A stretch of 64,000 nucleotides of DNA from Pseudomonas flavescens. GTDB lineage: Bacteria; Pseudomonadota; Gammaproteobacteria; Pseudomonadales; Pseudomonadaceae. A program made the translations under genes and the position numbers. Within the stretch, counting starts at the first letter, position 1; every line of letters begins with the position of its first letter. The stretch covers positions 682,001 to 746,000 of the forward strand of contig NZ_JACBYV010000001.1 of NCBI RefSeq assembly GCF_013408425.1, read 5' to 3'. The notes beneath the pieces are model-generated. The model did no database searches. It worked only from the letters and a program-made list of their open reading frames with translations, and had not been told where the DNA came from. Shown piece by piece: positions 43,837-52,384 of this stretch.

Positions 43837-44139
43837 TCAGCTACCTGCCAGCCTCGAGAAGGTTGCCAGCAACTGGAAGAAGAAAAACGCCAGCAGACCC
43901 ACTACGAGCGGTTTCGAGGGCGCGCTGCGCAATCGAAATTGCGTCTTCAACGGCGTCAGGAAGAATCTGGGGCTGGCCATCGCGCCAAGAGCCAGGCTTA
44001 GAAGACTGGCATGCTGGAGTCGATCTACCAGGTCCATTTCGGCTTCGGCGAGGACCAGATTCACTAGAAGGGCACCTGCGCAGGCCAGCCAGAATGCCGA
44101 TAAGAATTTTTCCTTGTAGGACCAGGCTCCGATGTCCAT
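43837..44139 (-). CDS. Small two-helix membrane protein
   Basis: The 100-residue protein has two predicted membrane segments (FLSAFWLACAGALLVNLVLA, about 12-31, and PLVVGLLAFFFFQLLATFS near the C-terminus) joined by an amphipathic stretch. The ATG at 44139 follows AAGGAGCTCGA, a strong ribosome site; an ATG 33 bp upstream is less likely. It is divergent from the ribose operon. The function is unknown and no family is recognised. Confidence 0.68.
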   Translation of the reverse strand: MDIGAWSYKEKFLSAFWLACAGALLVNLVLAEAEMDLVDRLQHASLLSLALGAMASPRFFLTPLKTQFRLRSAPSKPLVVGLLAFFFFQLLATFSRLAGS

Positions 44140-44305
44140 TCGAGCTCCTTTGAAATGTTCGCTGGTGATCATGAAGCACCCGGTCTTGCTGGTGCAATAC
44201 TCGAGATCATTTCGATAACGCTGAAAACCTCAGCGCTTTGCCGGCGAGTGGCGCGTTTGTCATGATATTTCTGCAGTGAGGACGATGAATGGGCATGTGG
44301 AATAT

Positions 44306-44357
44306 TTGACAAAAAGCGGGTCTTTCCATAATTTCATCATCACGCAAACGTTTGCGT
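44306..44357 (+). promoter_or_regulatory. rbs promoter and RbsR operator
   Basis: TTGACA (44306-44311) and an AT-rich -10 (CATAATTT, from 44327) form a promoter directly upstream of the perfect 16-bp palindrome ACGCAAACGTTTGCGT (44342-44357), which matches the LacI/RbsR operator type with its central CG. The operator overlaps the expected transcription start of rbsB. Confidence 0.85.
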
Positions 44358-44392
44358 ACCTATAAAAATGACAATAACCACGGAGTTCGCCC

Positions 44393-45349
44393 ATGTCCGG
44401 TTTCCGTCCTGCCCGTCTCTGCGCCGCCATCGCTCTCGGTGCCGCCGCGCTCGTCAGCTTCTCCACTGCCCATGCCGCCGAAGGTGAGACGCCTCGGGTC
44501 GCGCTGGTCATGAAGTCCCTCGCCAACGAGTTCTTCCGCACCATGGAAGACGGCGCCAAGGACTATCAGAAAGAACACCCGGACCAGTTCGAGTTGATCG
44601 CCAACGGCATCAAGGACGAGACCGATACCTCTGCGCAGATTCGTATCGTCGAGCAGATGATCGTTGCCAAGGTCGATGCGCTGGTGATCGCGCCAGCCGA
44701 CTCCAAGGCCCTGGTGCCGGTGATCAAGAAGGCCAGTGATGCTGGCATCAAGATCGTCAATATCGATAACCGACTCGACCCCGAGGTGGTGAAGAGCAAG
44801 GGCCTGGACGTGCCGTTCGTGGGCCCGGACAACCGCAAGGGTGCACGCCTGGTCGGTGAGTACCTGGCCCAGAACAAACTCAAGGCGGGTGATGAGGTCG
44901 GCATCATCGAAGGCGTTTCCACCACCACCAATGCTCAGCAACGTACCGCGGGCTTCAAGGATGCGATGGAAGCAGCCGGCATGAAGATCGTCGGCGTGCA
45001 GTCGGGCAACTGGGAGATCGACCGTGGCAACGCCGTGGCCTCCGCCATGCTCAACGAATACCCGGATCTGAAGGCGCTGCTGGCCGGCAACGACAGCATG
45101 GCGCTCGGCGCGGTATCCGCCGTGCGCGCTGCCGGCAAGAAAGATCAGGTGCAGGTGGTCGGTTACGACAACATCAACGCCATCAAACCGATGCTCAAGG
45201 ATGGCCGCGTGCTCGCCACTGCCGATCAGTTCGCCGCTCGCCAGGCGGTGTTCGGCATCGAGGCGGCGCTCAAGCTGGTCAAGGGCGAAGCCACCGACGC
45301 CAAAGACGGTGTGATCGAAACCCCGGTCGAACTCGTGACCAAGCCGTGA
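44393..45349 (+). CDS. rbsB: Ribose ABC transporter, periplasmic binding protein
   Basis: The 318-residue protein has a signal peptide ending STAHA, then a type I sugar-binding protein: RVALVMKSLANEFFRTMEDG, ADALVIAPADS-like segment (KVDALVIAPADSKALVPVI), and DNRLDPEVVKSKG. It delivers ribose (or a closely related sugar) to the RbsAC importer. The complete rbsBACRKD order, with kinase and pyranase downstream, makes ribose the likely substrate. Its stop overlaps the GTG start of rbsA by 4 bp. Confidence 0.92.
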   Translation: MSGFRPARLCAAIALGAAALVSFSTAHAAEGETPRVALVMKSLANEFFRTMEDGAKDYQKEHPDQFELIANGIKDETDTSAQIRIVEQMIVAKVDALVIAPADSKALVPVIKKASDAGIKIVNIDNRLDPEVVKSKGLDVPFVGPDNRKGARLVGEYLAQNKLKAGDEVGIIEGVSTTTNAQQRTAGFKDAMEAAGMKIVGVQSGNWEIDRGNAVASAMLNEYPDLKALLAGNDSMALGAVSAVRAAGKKDQVQVVGYDNINAIKPMLKDGRVLATADQFAARQAVFGIEAALKLVKGEATDAKDGVIETPVELVTKP

Positions 45350-46914
45350 CCACGGCGGTAGTGGCCGGCGAGACTGTTCTCGCCGCCAGCAATATCGGCA
45401 AGACCTACGCCCAGCCGGTGCTGGGTGGGGTCGAGCTGGAGTTGCGCGCCGGTGAAGTGCTGGCGCTGACCGGTGAGAACGGCGCCGGCAAGAGCACGCT
45501 TTCGAAGATTTTCTGTGGGTTGGAGCAGCCGACTACCGGCTCGCTGACTTTCCTGGGCCAGCCCTACGCGCCTGCCAGTCGCCGCGAGGCCGAGCGCCTT
45601 GGCGTGCGCATGGTGTTGCAGGAGCTCAATCTGCTGCCGACCCTGACCGTGGCCGAGAACCTGTTTCTCGACAATCTGCCCAGCCGTGGCGGCTGGATTT
45701 CCCGTGGTCGCCTGCGCGAGATGGCGCGTCAGGCCATGGCTCAGGTCGGCCTGGAAGCGGTGGACCCGGATACACCGGTAGCTGCGCTGGGCGTCGGCCA
45801 TCAGCAGATGGTCGAGATCGCCCGCAACCTGATCGGCGATTGCCGGGTGCTGATCCTCGACGAGCCGACGGCGATGCTCACCGCCCGCGAGGTGGATCTG
45901 CTGTTCGAGCAGATCCAGCGTCTGCGCGCCGCGGGTGTGGCCATCGTGTACATCTCTCACCGCCTCGAAGAATTGGCGAAGGTGGCGCAGCGCGTCGCCG
46001 TGCTGCGCGACGGTCAGCTGGTGGCAGTGGAACCCATCGACCGTTACAGCAGCGATGAACTGGTCACCCTGATGGTCGGCCGCGAGGTCGGCGAAGCCAT
46101 CGACCTGGGTGAACGACATATCGGCGCGCCGCTGTTGCAGGTGACCAATCTCAGCCGCCGCGGCAAGGTCGACGACGTTTCCTTCAGCGTGCGGGCAGGG
46201 GAGATCTACGGTATTTCCGGCTTGATCGGTGCCGGCCGCACCGAGTTGCTGCGGCTGATCTATGGTGCCGACCGCGCCGACAGCGGCCAGGTTTCGCTAG
46301 GCAACCCGCCGGCTCCGGTGCGTGTCCGCTCGCCTGCCGAAGCGGTGCGTCACGGTATCGCGCTGATCACCGAAGACCGCAAGGGAGAAGGGCTGCTGCT
46401 CGGCCAGCCGATTGCCGCCAACCTGGCGCTGGGCAACATGCCGGCCGTTTCCAGGCATGGCGTGATGCGCCCGGCTGCCGAGCGGGCGCTGGCGCAGCGG
46501 CAAATCGATGCCATGCGCATCCGTTGCAACGGGCCCGATCAGGCCGTGGTCGAGCTGTCCGGTGGCAACCAGCAGAAGGTGGTCATCGGCCGCTGGCTGG
46601 AGCGCGACTGTCGCGTGCTGCTGTTCGACGAGCCAACCCGCGGCATTGATGTCGGTGCCAAGTTCGAGATCTACGGCCTGCTCGGCGAACTGGCGCGACA
46701 GGGCAAGGCGCTCGTGGTGGTGTCCAGTGACCTGCGCGAGCTGATGCTGATCTGCGACCGTATCGGCGTGCTGTCTGCCGGCCGCCTCATCGAAACGTTC
46801 GACCGCGATGACTGGAGTCAGGATCGCCTGCTGGCTGCCGCGTTCGCCGGCTACCGCAGCCGCGAAGCCATGCTCGGCGAGGTCGCCCCCCCGTTACAGG
46901 AGCTTTGCCAATGA
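45346..46914 (+). CDS. rbsA: Ribose ABC transporter, ATP-binding protein
   Basis: The 522-residue protein has two ATPase halves as in RbsA/MglA. The first half shows Walker A LTGENGAGKSTLSK near residue 45 and VLILDEPTAMLT; the second has the degenerate SGLIGAGRTELLRLIYG, then LSGGNQQKVVIGRWL and LLFDEPTRGIDVGA. The start is a GTG overlapping the rbsB stop (GTGA). It also overlaps rbsC by 4 bp, so the three transporter genes are translationally coupled. Confidence 0.93.
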   Translation: MTTAVVAGETVLAASNIGKTYAQPVLGGVELELRAGEVLALTGENGAGKSTLSKIFCGLEQPTTGSLTFLGQPYAPASRREAERLGVRMVLQELNLLPTLTVAENLFLDNLPSRGGWISRGRLREMARQAMAQVGLEAVDPDTPVAALGVGHQQMVEIARNLIGDCRVLILDEPTAMLTAREVDLLFEQIQRLRAAGVAIVYISHRLEELAKVAQRVAVLRDGQLVAVEPIDRYSSDELVTLMVGREVGEAIDLGERHIGAPLLQVTNLSRRGKVDDVSFSVRAGEIYGISGLIGAGRTELLRLIYGADRADSGQVSLGNPPAPVRVRSPAEAVRHGIALITEDRKGEGLLLGQPIAANLALGNMPAVSRHGVMRPAAERALAQRQIDAMRIRCNGPDQAVVELSGGNQQKVVIGRWLERDCRVLLFDEPTRGIDVGAKFEIYGLLGELARQGKALVVVSSDLRELMLICDRIGVLSAGRLIETFDRDDWSQDRLLAAAFAGYRSREAMLGEVAPPLQELCQ

Positions 46915-47891
46915 CCACTCCATCCGCCACGCCCACCAAGCGCAGTGGTACCCATCAGGGCCTGGGCACCTACCTGGGTCTGGCTGGCGCGCTGCTGGCG
47001 ATGATCGTGCTGTTTTCCTCGCTGAGCAGCCATTTTCTTTCCTACGCCACCTTCACCACCCTGGCCAACCAGATCCCCGATCTGATGGTGCTGGCGGTGG
47101 GCATGACGCTGATCCTGATCATCGGCGGCATCGACCTCTCGGTGGGTTCGGTACTGGCGCTGGCGGCGGCCGTGGTCAGCGTGGCGACGCTCGGCTTCGG
47201 CTGGGGCATCGTGCCCGCCGCGCTGCTGGGCATGGCCTGCGCGGCGCTGGCCGGCAGCGTGACCGGGCTCATCACCGTGGCCTGGGGCATTCCGTCGTTC
47301 ATCGTCTCTCTCGGCGTGCTGGAAATGGCCCGCGGCCTGGCCTACCAGCTCACCGACTCGCGCACCGCTTACATCGGCGACGCCTACGCCTGGCTGTCGA
47401 CGCCGTTCGCTGCAGGTATCTCGCCGTCGTTCGTCATCGCGCTGCTGGTGATCCTCGCGGCGCACCTGCTGCTGACGCGCAGCGTGTTCGGCCGCTATCT
47501 GGTGGCCATCGGCACCAACGAAGAGGCGGTGCGCCTGGCCGGCATCAACCCCAAACCCTACAAGGTCTCGGTGTTCGCGCTGATGGGCCTGCTCGCCGGG
47601 CTGGCGGCACTGTTCCAGATTTCGCGCCTGGAGGCGGCCGACCCGAATGCCGGTTCCGGCCTGGAGCTGCAAGTGATCGCAGCCGTGGTGATCGGTGGCA
47701 CCAGCCTGATGGGCGGCCGTGGTTCGGTGATCAGCACCTTTTTCGGTGTGCTGATCATTTCCGTACTGGCCGCAGGGCTGGCGCAGATCGGCGCCAGCGA
47801 GCCAACCAAACGGATCATCACCGGTGCGGTGATCGTGGTGGCGGTGATCCTCGACACCTACCGCAGCTATCGCGCCAAGCGTAGGGCCTGA
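46911..47891 (+). CDS. rbsC: Ribose ABC transporter, permease
   Basis: The 326-residue permease has eight to ten predicted membrane segments with VGMTLILIIGGIDLSVGSVL and RYLVAIGTNEEAVRLAGINP, both characteristic of RbsC-like permeases. The ATG at 46911, preceded by CAGGAGCTTTG, overlaps the rbsA stop; a TTG two codons earlier is discarded. It forms the membrane channel energised by RbsA. Confidence 0.92.
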   Translation: MTTPSATPTKRSGTHQGLGTYLGLAGALLAMIVLFSSLSSHFLSYATFTTLANQIPDLMVLAVGMTLILIIGGIDLSVGSVLALAAAVVSVATLGFGWGIVPAALLGMACAALAGSVTGLITVAWGIPSFIVSLGVLEMARGLAYQLTDSRTAYIGDAYAWLSTPFAAGISPSFVIALLVILAAHLLLTRSVFGRYLVAIGTNEEAVRLAGINPKPYKVSVFALMGLLAGLAALFQISRLEAADPNAGSGLELQVIAAVVIGGTSLMGGRGSVISTFFGVLIISVLAAGLAQIGASEPTKRIITGAVIVVAVILDTYRSYRAKRRA

Positions 47892-47897
47892 TCGTTC

Positions 47898-48896
47898 ATG
47901 GCTACCATCAAGGACGTCGCCGCACGCGCCGGTATTTCCTACACCACGGTTTCCCACGTGGTGAACGGCACGCGCCCGGTCAGCGACAGCGCACGCGACA
48001 AGGTGCAGGCGGCGATCGCCGAGCTGGGCTATGTGCCCAGTGGCGTGGCACGATCGCTGAGAGTCCGTGCCACCGGTACCCTTGGGCTGCTGGTACCGAA
48101 TGCCAGCAACCCCTATTTCGCCGAGTTGGCGCGGGGCATCGAGGATCACGCCGAGCGCAACGGCTACAGCGTGATCCTGTGCAATTCCGATGACGACGGT
48201 GCCAAGCAGTTGCGTTACCTGCGGGTGTTGCTGGAGCGCCGTATCGATGGCCTGATCGTCGCCACCGTGACCCGCGACGCGGCCTTCGCCCAGGCCCTGG
48301 CAGCGGTAAAGCTGCCGTTGATGCTGGTCGACCGGTCCCTGGACGGGGTCAGTGCGGATCGCCTGCAGATCGACCATGAGCAGGGCGGCTATCTGGCGAC
48401 CCGGCATCTGCTCGAACTCGGCCATCGGCGCATCGCCTGCATCGCCGGGCCCGTGGATACCCAGGTGGCGCAGTTGCGGGTGGCGGGCTATCAACGGGCG
48501 CTGGTCGAGGCAGGCTTGCCAGCTGCCGAGCCAACCCACTGCGCCTTCACCAGCCCGGCGGGGCACGCCACGGCGCTTGGCCTGCTGAGCGGTGAGACAC
48601 GGCCGACGGCAATTTTCGCCGGTAACGACATGATCGCCCTCGGCGTGCTGCGCGCTGCCGCGGAGCGTGGTGTGCGGGTGCCCCAGGAGCTGTCACTGGT
48701 GGGGTTCGACGACATCGAAGTGAGTCGCTACTTGCATCCGGCCCTGACCACCGTCGGCCAGCACATCGGCCAGCTCGGCGAGCGCGCTGCCGAGCGCTTG
48801 CTGCAGCGGGTGCGTACCCCGGAACTCGATGCCGAACAATGGCTGCTCGAACCGACCCTGATGGTGCGCGAGTCCACCGCCGTCGCTGGCGGCTGA
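47898..48896 (+). CDS. rbsR: LacI-family ribose operon repressor
   Basis: The 332-residue repressor starts with the LacI headpiece (TIKDVAARAGISYTTVSHVV and NGTRPVSDSARDKVQAAIAE, hinge GVARSLRVRAT), followed by a periplasmic-binding-like effector domain (LGLLVPNASNPYFAELARGI). It lies inside the operon between rbsC and rbsK, and the palindrome at 44342-44357 upstream of rbsB is its expected operator, so the operon would be autoregulated. Confidence 0.92.
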   Translation: MATIKDVAARAGISYTTVSHVVNGTRPVSDSARDKVQAAIAELGYVPSGVARSLRVRATGTLGLLVPNASNPYFAELARGIEDHAERNGYSVILCNSDDDGAKQLRYLRVLLERRIDGLIVATVTRDAAFAQALAAVKLPLMLVDRSLDGVSADRLQIDHEQGGYLATRHLLELGHRRIACIAGPVDTQVAQLRVAGYQRALVEAGLPAAEPTHCAFTSPAGHATALGLLSGETRPTAIFAGNDMIALGVLRAAAERGVRVPQELSLVGFDDIEVSRYLHPALTTVGQHIGQLGERAAERLLQRVRTPELDAEQWLLEPTLMVRESTAVAGG

Positions 48897-48940
48897 AGAT
48901 TATCCAGTGGGCGCAGCGGCGTCCTGAGGAGCGGGAACAG

Positions 48941-49849
48941 ATGCAAGGCAATCTGGTGGTAGTGGGCAGTTTGAACATGGACCTGATCGTGCGTGCGCCG
49001 CGCCTGCCGCGTGGTGGGGAAACCCTGACCGGGCATGACTTCGCCACGGCTGCGGGCGGCAAGGGCGCCAACCAGGCGGTCGCTGCGGCACGCCTCGGCG
49101 CGCAGGTGGCGATGATCGGCTGCGTCGGTGCCGATGCCTACGGCGCACGCTTGCGTACCGCGCTGCTCGTGGAAGGTATCGATTGCACGGCGGTCAGCGA
49201 GATCGAGGGCGTGCCGACGGGGATCGCCTCGATTCTGGTGGATGACGCGGGCCAGAACGCCATTGTCATCGTCGCAGGTGGCAACGGTGCCCTGACGCCT
49301 GCTCACCTCGATGCGCAGGCGGCGCTGCTCGCCGCCGCCCAGGTGCTGGTGGTGCAACTGGAAGTGCCGCAAACCACCGTCGAGGCGGCCATGATCCGTG
49401 GCCGCGAGGCCGGCTGCACGGTGATCCTCAATCCGGCTCCCGCCAGTGGGCCGCTGCCAGCCCACTGGTACGGGCTGGCCGATTATCTGATCCCCAATGA
49501 AAGCGAGGCCGCGGCACTCACCGGCCTGCCGGTGGACTCGCCCGAGTCGGCCCTGCACGCTGCGCAACGGCTGCTGCAGGCCGGTGCTCGCCGTGTGCTG
49601 ATCACCCTGGGCGCCCAGGGCGTGCTCTACGCCGATGGCGAGCGGCACGCGCATTTCGCCGTGGCCCCGGTGGTGGCCGTGGATACCACGGCCGCTGGCG
49701 ATACCTTCGTCGGTGGTTTCGCCGCCGCCCTGGCTGCCGGGCAGTCGCTGGAAGCGGCCATCGGCCTGGGCCAGCAAGCCGCTGCACTGGCCGTCACCCG
49801 GCCCGGCGCACAACCCTCGATTCCTTACCGTCACGAGTTGCCTGCATGA
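48941..49849 (+). CDS. rbsK: Ribokinase
   Basis: The 302-residue kinase phosphorylates ribose to ribose 5-phosphate. It has [21 protein letters not shown] at the start, the [17 protein letters not shown] sugar-binding motif near residue 40, and the C-terminal [17 protein letters not shown] anion hole with the catalytic Asp. The ATG at 48941 follows GAGGAGCGGG. It overlaps rbsD by 4 bp. Confidence 0.94.
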   Translation: MQGNLVVVGSLNMDLIVRAPRLPRGGETLTGHDFATAAGGKGANQAVAAARLGAQVAMIGCVGADAYGARLRTALLVEGIDCTAVSEIEGVPTGIASILVDDAGQNAIVIVAGGNGALTPAHLDAQAALLAAAQVLVVQLEVPQTTVEAAMIRGREAGCTVILNPAPASGPLPAHWYGLADYLIPNESEAAALTGLPVDSPESALHAAQRLLQAGARRVLITLGAQGVLYADGERHAHFAVAPVVAVDTTAAGDTFVGGFAAALAAGQSLEAAIGLGQQAAALAVTRPGAQPSIPYRHELPA

Positions 49850-50250
49850 AGAAGACGCCCCTGCTCAACGCTGCGCTTTCCGCCGCCATCGCCCGGCTCG
49901 GCCATGGCGACATCATCGTCATCGGCGATGCCGGCATGCCGGTGCCGCCGGGCACCCCGTGCATCGACCTGGCCCTGACCGCCGGAGTGCCGGACTTCGT
50001 CACCACCCTGCGGGTGGTGCTCAGCGAGATGCAGGTGCAGGGCCATCTGCTGGCCCGGGAAACCCTGGACGTGGCGCCACTGGCGCTTGAGGCCATCGAG
50101 TCTCTGACCGCCCAAGGCGAGCTGGGCGAGCGCCAATTGGTCAGCCACGACGAGCTCAAGGTCGCCTGTGCCAGGGCTCGGGTGCAGATCCGTACGGGTG
50201 AGTGCCGGCCCTACAGCAACATTGCGCTGATCGCGGGTGTCACGTTCTAG
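49846..50250 (+). CDS. rbsD: D-ribose pyranase
   Basis: The 134-residue protein matches RbsD, which interconverts pyranose and furanose ribose before phosphorylation. It begins [22 protein letters not shown], has [14 protein letters not shown] with the family Asp, and ends with the active-site segment [17 protein letters not shown]. The start overlaps the rbsK stop (ATGA). It closes the operon. In some bacteria rbsD leads the operon; here it is last. Confidence 0.92.
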   Translation: MKKTPLLNAALSAAIARLGHGDIIVIGDAGMPVPPGTPCIDLALTAGVPDFVTTLRVVLSEMQVQGHLLARETLDVAPLALEAIESLTAQGELGERQLVSHDELKVACARARVQIRTGECRPYSNIALIAGVTF

Positions 50251-50327
50251 GCTGCTCACGGCCTTTTCTGACACGCTGCAGGGGCTACTTCGAGGCGATA
50301 GCAGCCGTTCGTAGTCGGGGGACAATT

Positions 50328-50387
50328 GGTGGGCTAAAGCCCACCCTACGGCTAGATGCGCGGCTGTAGGGTGGGCTTTAGCCCACC
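50328..50387. repeat. Inverted pair of REP elements
   Basis: Two copies of GTAG plus GGTGGGCTTTAGCCCACC face each other: 50328-50349 (minus) and 50366-50387 (plus), with a 16-bp spacer. They are the same family as the array at 26411-26870. Their place 78 bp after rbsD suggests an mRNA-end hairpin. Confidence 0.85.
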
Positions 50388-50436
50388 AAATCGAAGGTCC
50401 GCTAGCGCCTTATTGCGGCTATTCATCTGGGATGGC

Positions 50437-50471
50437 TGGAAGCTGCTTCGAAAGATCATGAGCAGCTTCCA
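50437..50471 (-). terminator. Hairpin after the HAD/transport operon
   Basis: TGGAAGCTGCT-N13-AGCAGCTTCCA is an 11-bp perfect stem lying 7 bp beyond the HAD gene stop on the minus strand. No U-run is evident, so termination may be Rho-aided or weak. Confidence 0.55.
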
Positions 50472-50478
50472 AGCGACT

Positions 50479-51132
50479 TCAAGACCAGCTCAGGATCGGC
50501 CAGCCTTCGCGCTCGGCATGCTCGCGCAGTGCCGGATCGGGGTTCACCGCGTGGGGCTTGTCGACCCGTTGCAACAGCGGCAGGTCGTTGCGTGAGTCGG
50601 AGTAGAAGTAGGCGCCTTCCAGGCTTTCGCCGTGTTCTTCCAGCCAGGCATGCAGGCGGGTGACCTTGCCTTCACGGTAGGTCAGCACGCCCACGGTCTT
50701 GCCACTGTAGTGGCCGTACTCCTCGTGCAGGTCGATGGCCAGCACTTCCTCGACCTTGAGCCGTTCGGCGATGGCGCTGACTAGAAAGTGCGCCGAGGCG
50801 GAGATGATCAGGATGCGGTCGCCGGCCGCGCGGTGGTTGGCCAGGCAGCGGGTGGCGTCGCTGAAGAAGATCGGTTCGATCACGTCTTCCACGAAGGGCT
50901 CGACGACGAAGGCGACTTCTTCCGGCGTGCGCCCCACCAGCGGCGACAGGCTGAAGGTCATGTAGTCCTCCATCGCCAGTTTGCCTTCGGCGTACAGCGC
51001 CATCAGCTGATGATCCTTCGCGATGAAGCTTTCTCCGTCGACCCAGCCGAGCGTTGCCATGTGCTCGCTCCACAAGCTGGCACAGTCGCCATTGATCAGG
51101 GTTTCGTCGAGATCGAAAATTGCCAGGGCCAT
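50479..51132 (-). CDS. HAD-superfamily (subfamily IB) phosphatase
   Basis: The 217-residue protein has the HAD nucleophile motif IFDLDETLINGD, motif II serine in RILIISASAHF, and the closing FYSDSRNDLPLL acids, in the IB arrangement with a small helical cap as in phosphoserine phosphatase-like enzymes. It dephosphorylates a small organic phosphate. The ATG at 51132 starts directly before the nucleophile strand; upstream frame is repeat DNA. It is co-directional with the AEP/phosphoester-type ABC operon, 265 bp downstream of the ATPase gene and separated by a repeat, so membership in that operon is uncertain. Confidence 0.85.
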   Translation of the reverse strand: MALAIFDLDETLINGDCASLWSEHMATLGWVDGESFIAKDHQLMALYAEGKLAMEDYMTFSLSPLVGRTPEEVAFVVEPFVEDVIEPIFFSDATRCLANHRAAGDRILIISASAHFLVSAIAERLKVEEVLAIDLHEEYGHYSGKTVGVLTYREGKVTRLHAWLEEHGESLEGAYFYSDSRNDLPLLQRVDKPHAVNPDPALREHAEREGWPILSWS

Positions 51133-51168
51133 GAGGGTCTGTTTTCCTTTCAGTACGACCGCGCCGGC

Positions 51169-51257
51169 GCCTATTCTTTTGCGAGGCAAGGCGCAAGCTG
51201 CGAAGTTTGGTGGGCCAAATGAGTCAGCGAGAAACGCAGTATCGCGAAAAAATAGGC
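51169..51257. repeat. 89-bp MITE-like element with imperfect terminal repeats and central hairpin
   Basis: The ends GCCTATTCTTTTGCGA (51169-51184) and the reverse complement of TCGCGAAAAAATAGGC (51242-51257) match at 14 of 16 positions. The middle forms a hairpin (TTTGG-TGGG-CCAAA) in AAGTTTGG...CCAAATGAG. It lies in the gap between the HAD and ABC ATPase genes and shares core words (TGCGAGGCAA, AGTTT, AAATGAG) with the 53169-53308 element. No transposase is present. Confidence 0.6.
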
Positions 51258-51397
51258 CCGTCCCAAGGGGTTGCGCGGGAAGTTTCACCCGCTGTCGTGA
51301 CACGATGTGAAGCTGGTTCAGCCATTGCCTGCGTCTTGCGCCTAACCGGGTGAAAGTTCTCGCTGCAACGCGGCTTGTGCTGAAAGGTGAACAGACC

Positions 51398-52384
51398 CTA
51401 TCCCACCTCTTTTACGGCATTCGCCGCGATATCCAATGAGACCGGATGGCCGTCGGCATGCAGGTCGTCGGCGCTGCGATTGAGCACGTCGACCAGCAGC
51501 TCCACGCCTTCGGCTTCCACCCGGTAGCGAATGATATTACCGAGCAGGCTGTGACTGCGAATCCGCGCTGCGATGGTGCCCTGGCCGAGCACGATGGCTT
51601 CCGGGCGGATGGCCACCTGGCTGCTGACCGGATAGCCGAGCAGGCGGCTGGCGGTGGCCGCGTCGAGCAGGTTGTAGTTGCCGATGAAGCCGGCCGCGAA
51701 GGCGTTGGCGGGAGCGGTGTAGAGGGTTTCCGCGTCGCCGCTCTGGACGATGCGCCCGGCGTTCATCAGGAAGATACGGTCGCTCATCACCAGCGCCTCT
51801 TCCTGATCGTGAGTGACGAAAATCGTGGTCAGACCAAGCTCCTGCTGGATGCTGCGGATCTGCTCGCGCAGGTGTTTGCGGATGCGTGCGTCGAGCGCCG
51901 ACAGCGGCTCGTCGAGCAGCAGCAGGCGTGGGCGGGTGACCAGCGAGCGGGCCAGGGCGACGCGCTGGCACTGGCCACCGGAGAGCTGATGCGGGTAGCG
52001 GTCGGCATAGTCGCCAAGCTCGACCATGGCCAGGGCTTCCTGCACGCGCCCGGCGGATTCGTCCTTGCCGATCTTCTGCATGCGCAGGCCGAAAGCGACG
52101 TTCTGCGCGGCGGTCATGTTGGGGAACAGCGCGTAGCTCTGGAACACCATGCCGATGCCGCGCTTCTGTGGCGCCAGGGGCACCAGGTCTTCACCGCCAA
52201 GCAGGATCTTGCCACCGTTGACCTCGGTGAGGCCGGCGATGCAGCGCAGCAGGGTGGATTTGCCGCAGCCCGATGGGCCCAGCAGGGTGACGAATTCGCC
52301 TTGCTCGATCTCGGCGTTGATGTCGCTGAAGATCGAGGTGCCGCCGTAGCTTTTGTGCAGGTTCTGGATGCTCAGGAAGCTCAT
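51398..52384 (-). CDS. FbpC/PhnT-type ABC transporter, ATP-binding protein
   Basis: The 328-residue ATPase shows Walker A LLGPSGCGKSTLLR, Q-loop FQSYALFPNMTA, signature LSGGQCQRVALARSL, Walker B LLLLDEPLSALDAR and switch THDQEEALVMSD. A C-terminal TOBE-like domain (about 235-328) is present. This arrangement occurs in iron(III), spermidine, thiosulfate and 2-aminoethylphosphonate importers. It overlaps permease 2 by 4 bp. The neighbouring phosphatase-like genes favour a phosphonate or phosphoester substrate. Confidence 0.9.
   Translation of the reverse strand: MSFLSIQNLHKSYGGTSIFSDINAEIEQGEFVTLLGPSGCGKSTLLRCIAGLTEVNGGKILLGGEDLVPLAPQKRGIGMVFQSYALFPNMTAAQNVAFGLRMQKIGKDESAGRVQEALAMVELGDYADRYPHQLSGGQCQRVALARSLVTRPRLLLLDEPLSALDARIRKHLREQIRSIQQELGLTTIFVTHDQEEALVMSDRIFLMNAGRIVQSGDAETLYTAPANAFAAGFIGNYNLLDAATASRLLGYPVSSQVAIRPEAIVLGQGTIAARIRSHSLLGNIIRYRVEAEGVELLVDVLNRSADDLHADGHPVSLDIAANAVKEVG

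Noticed and set aside
46851..48566. Minus-strand 571-codon open frame opposite rbsC and rbsR
   Set aside because: A shadow frame of the ribose operon; composition is Gln/His/Arg-rich and no motif is seen.
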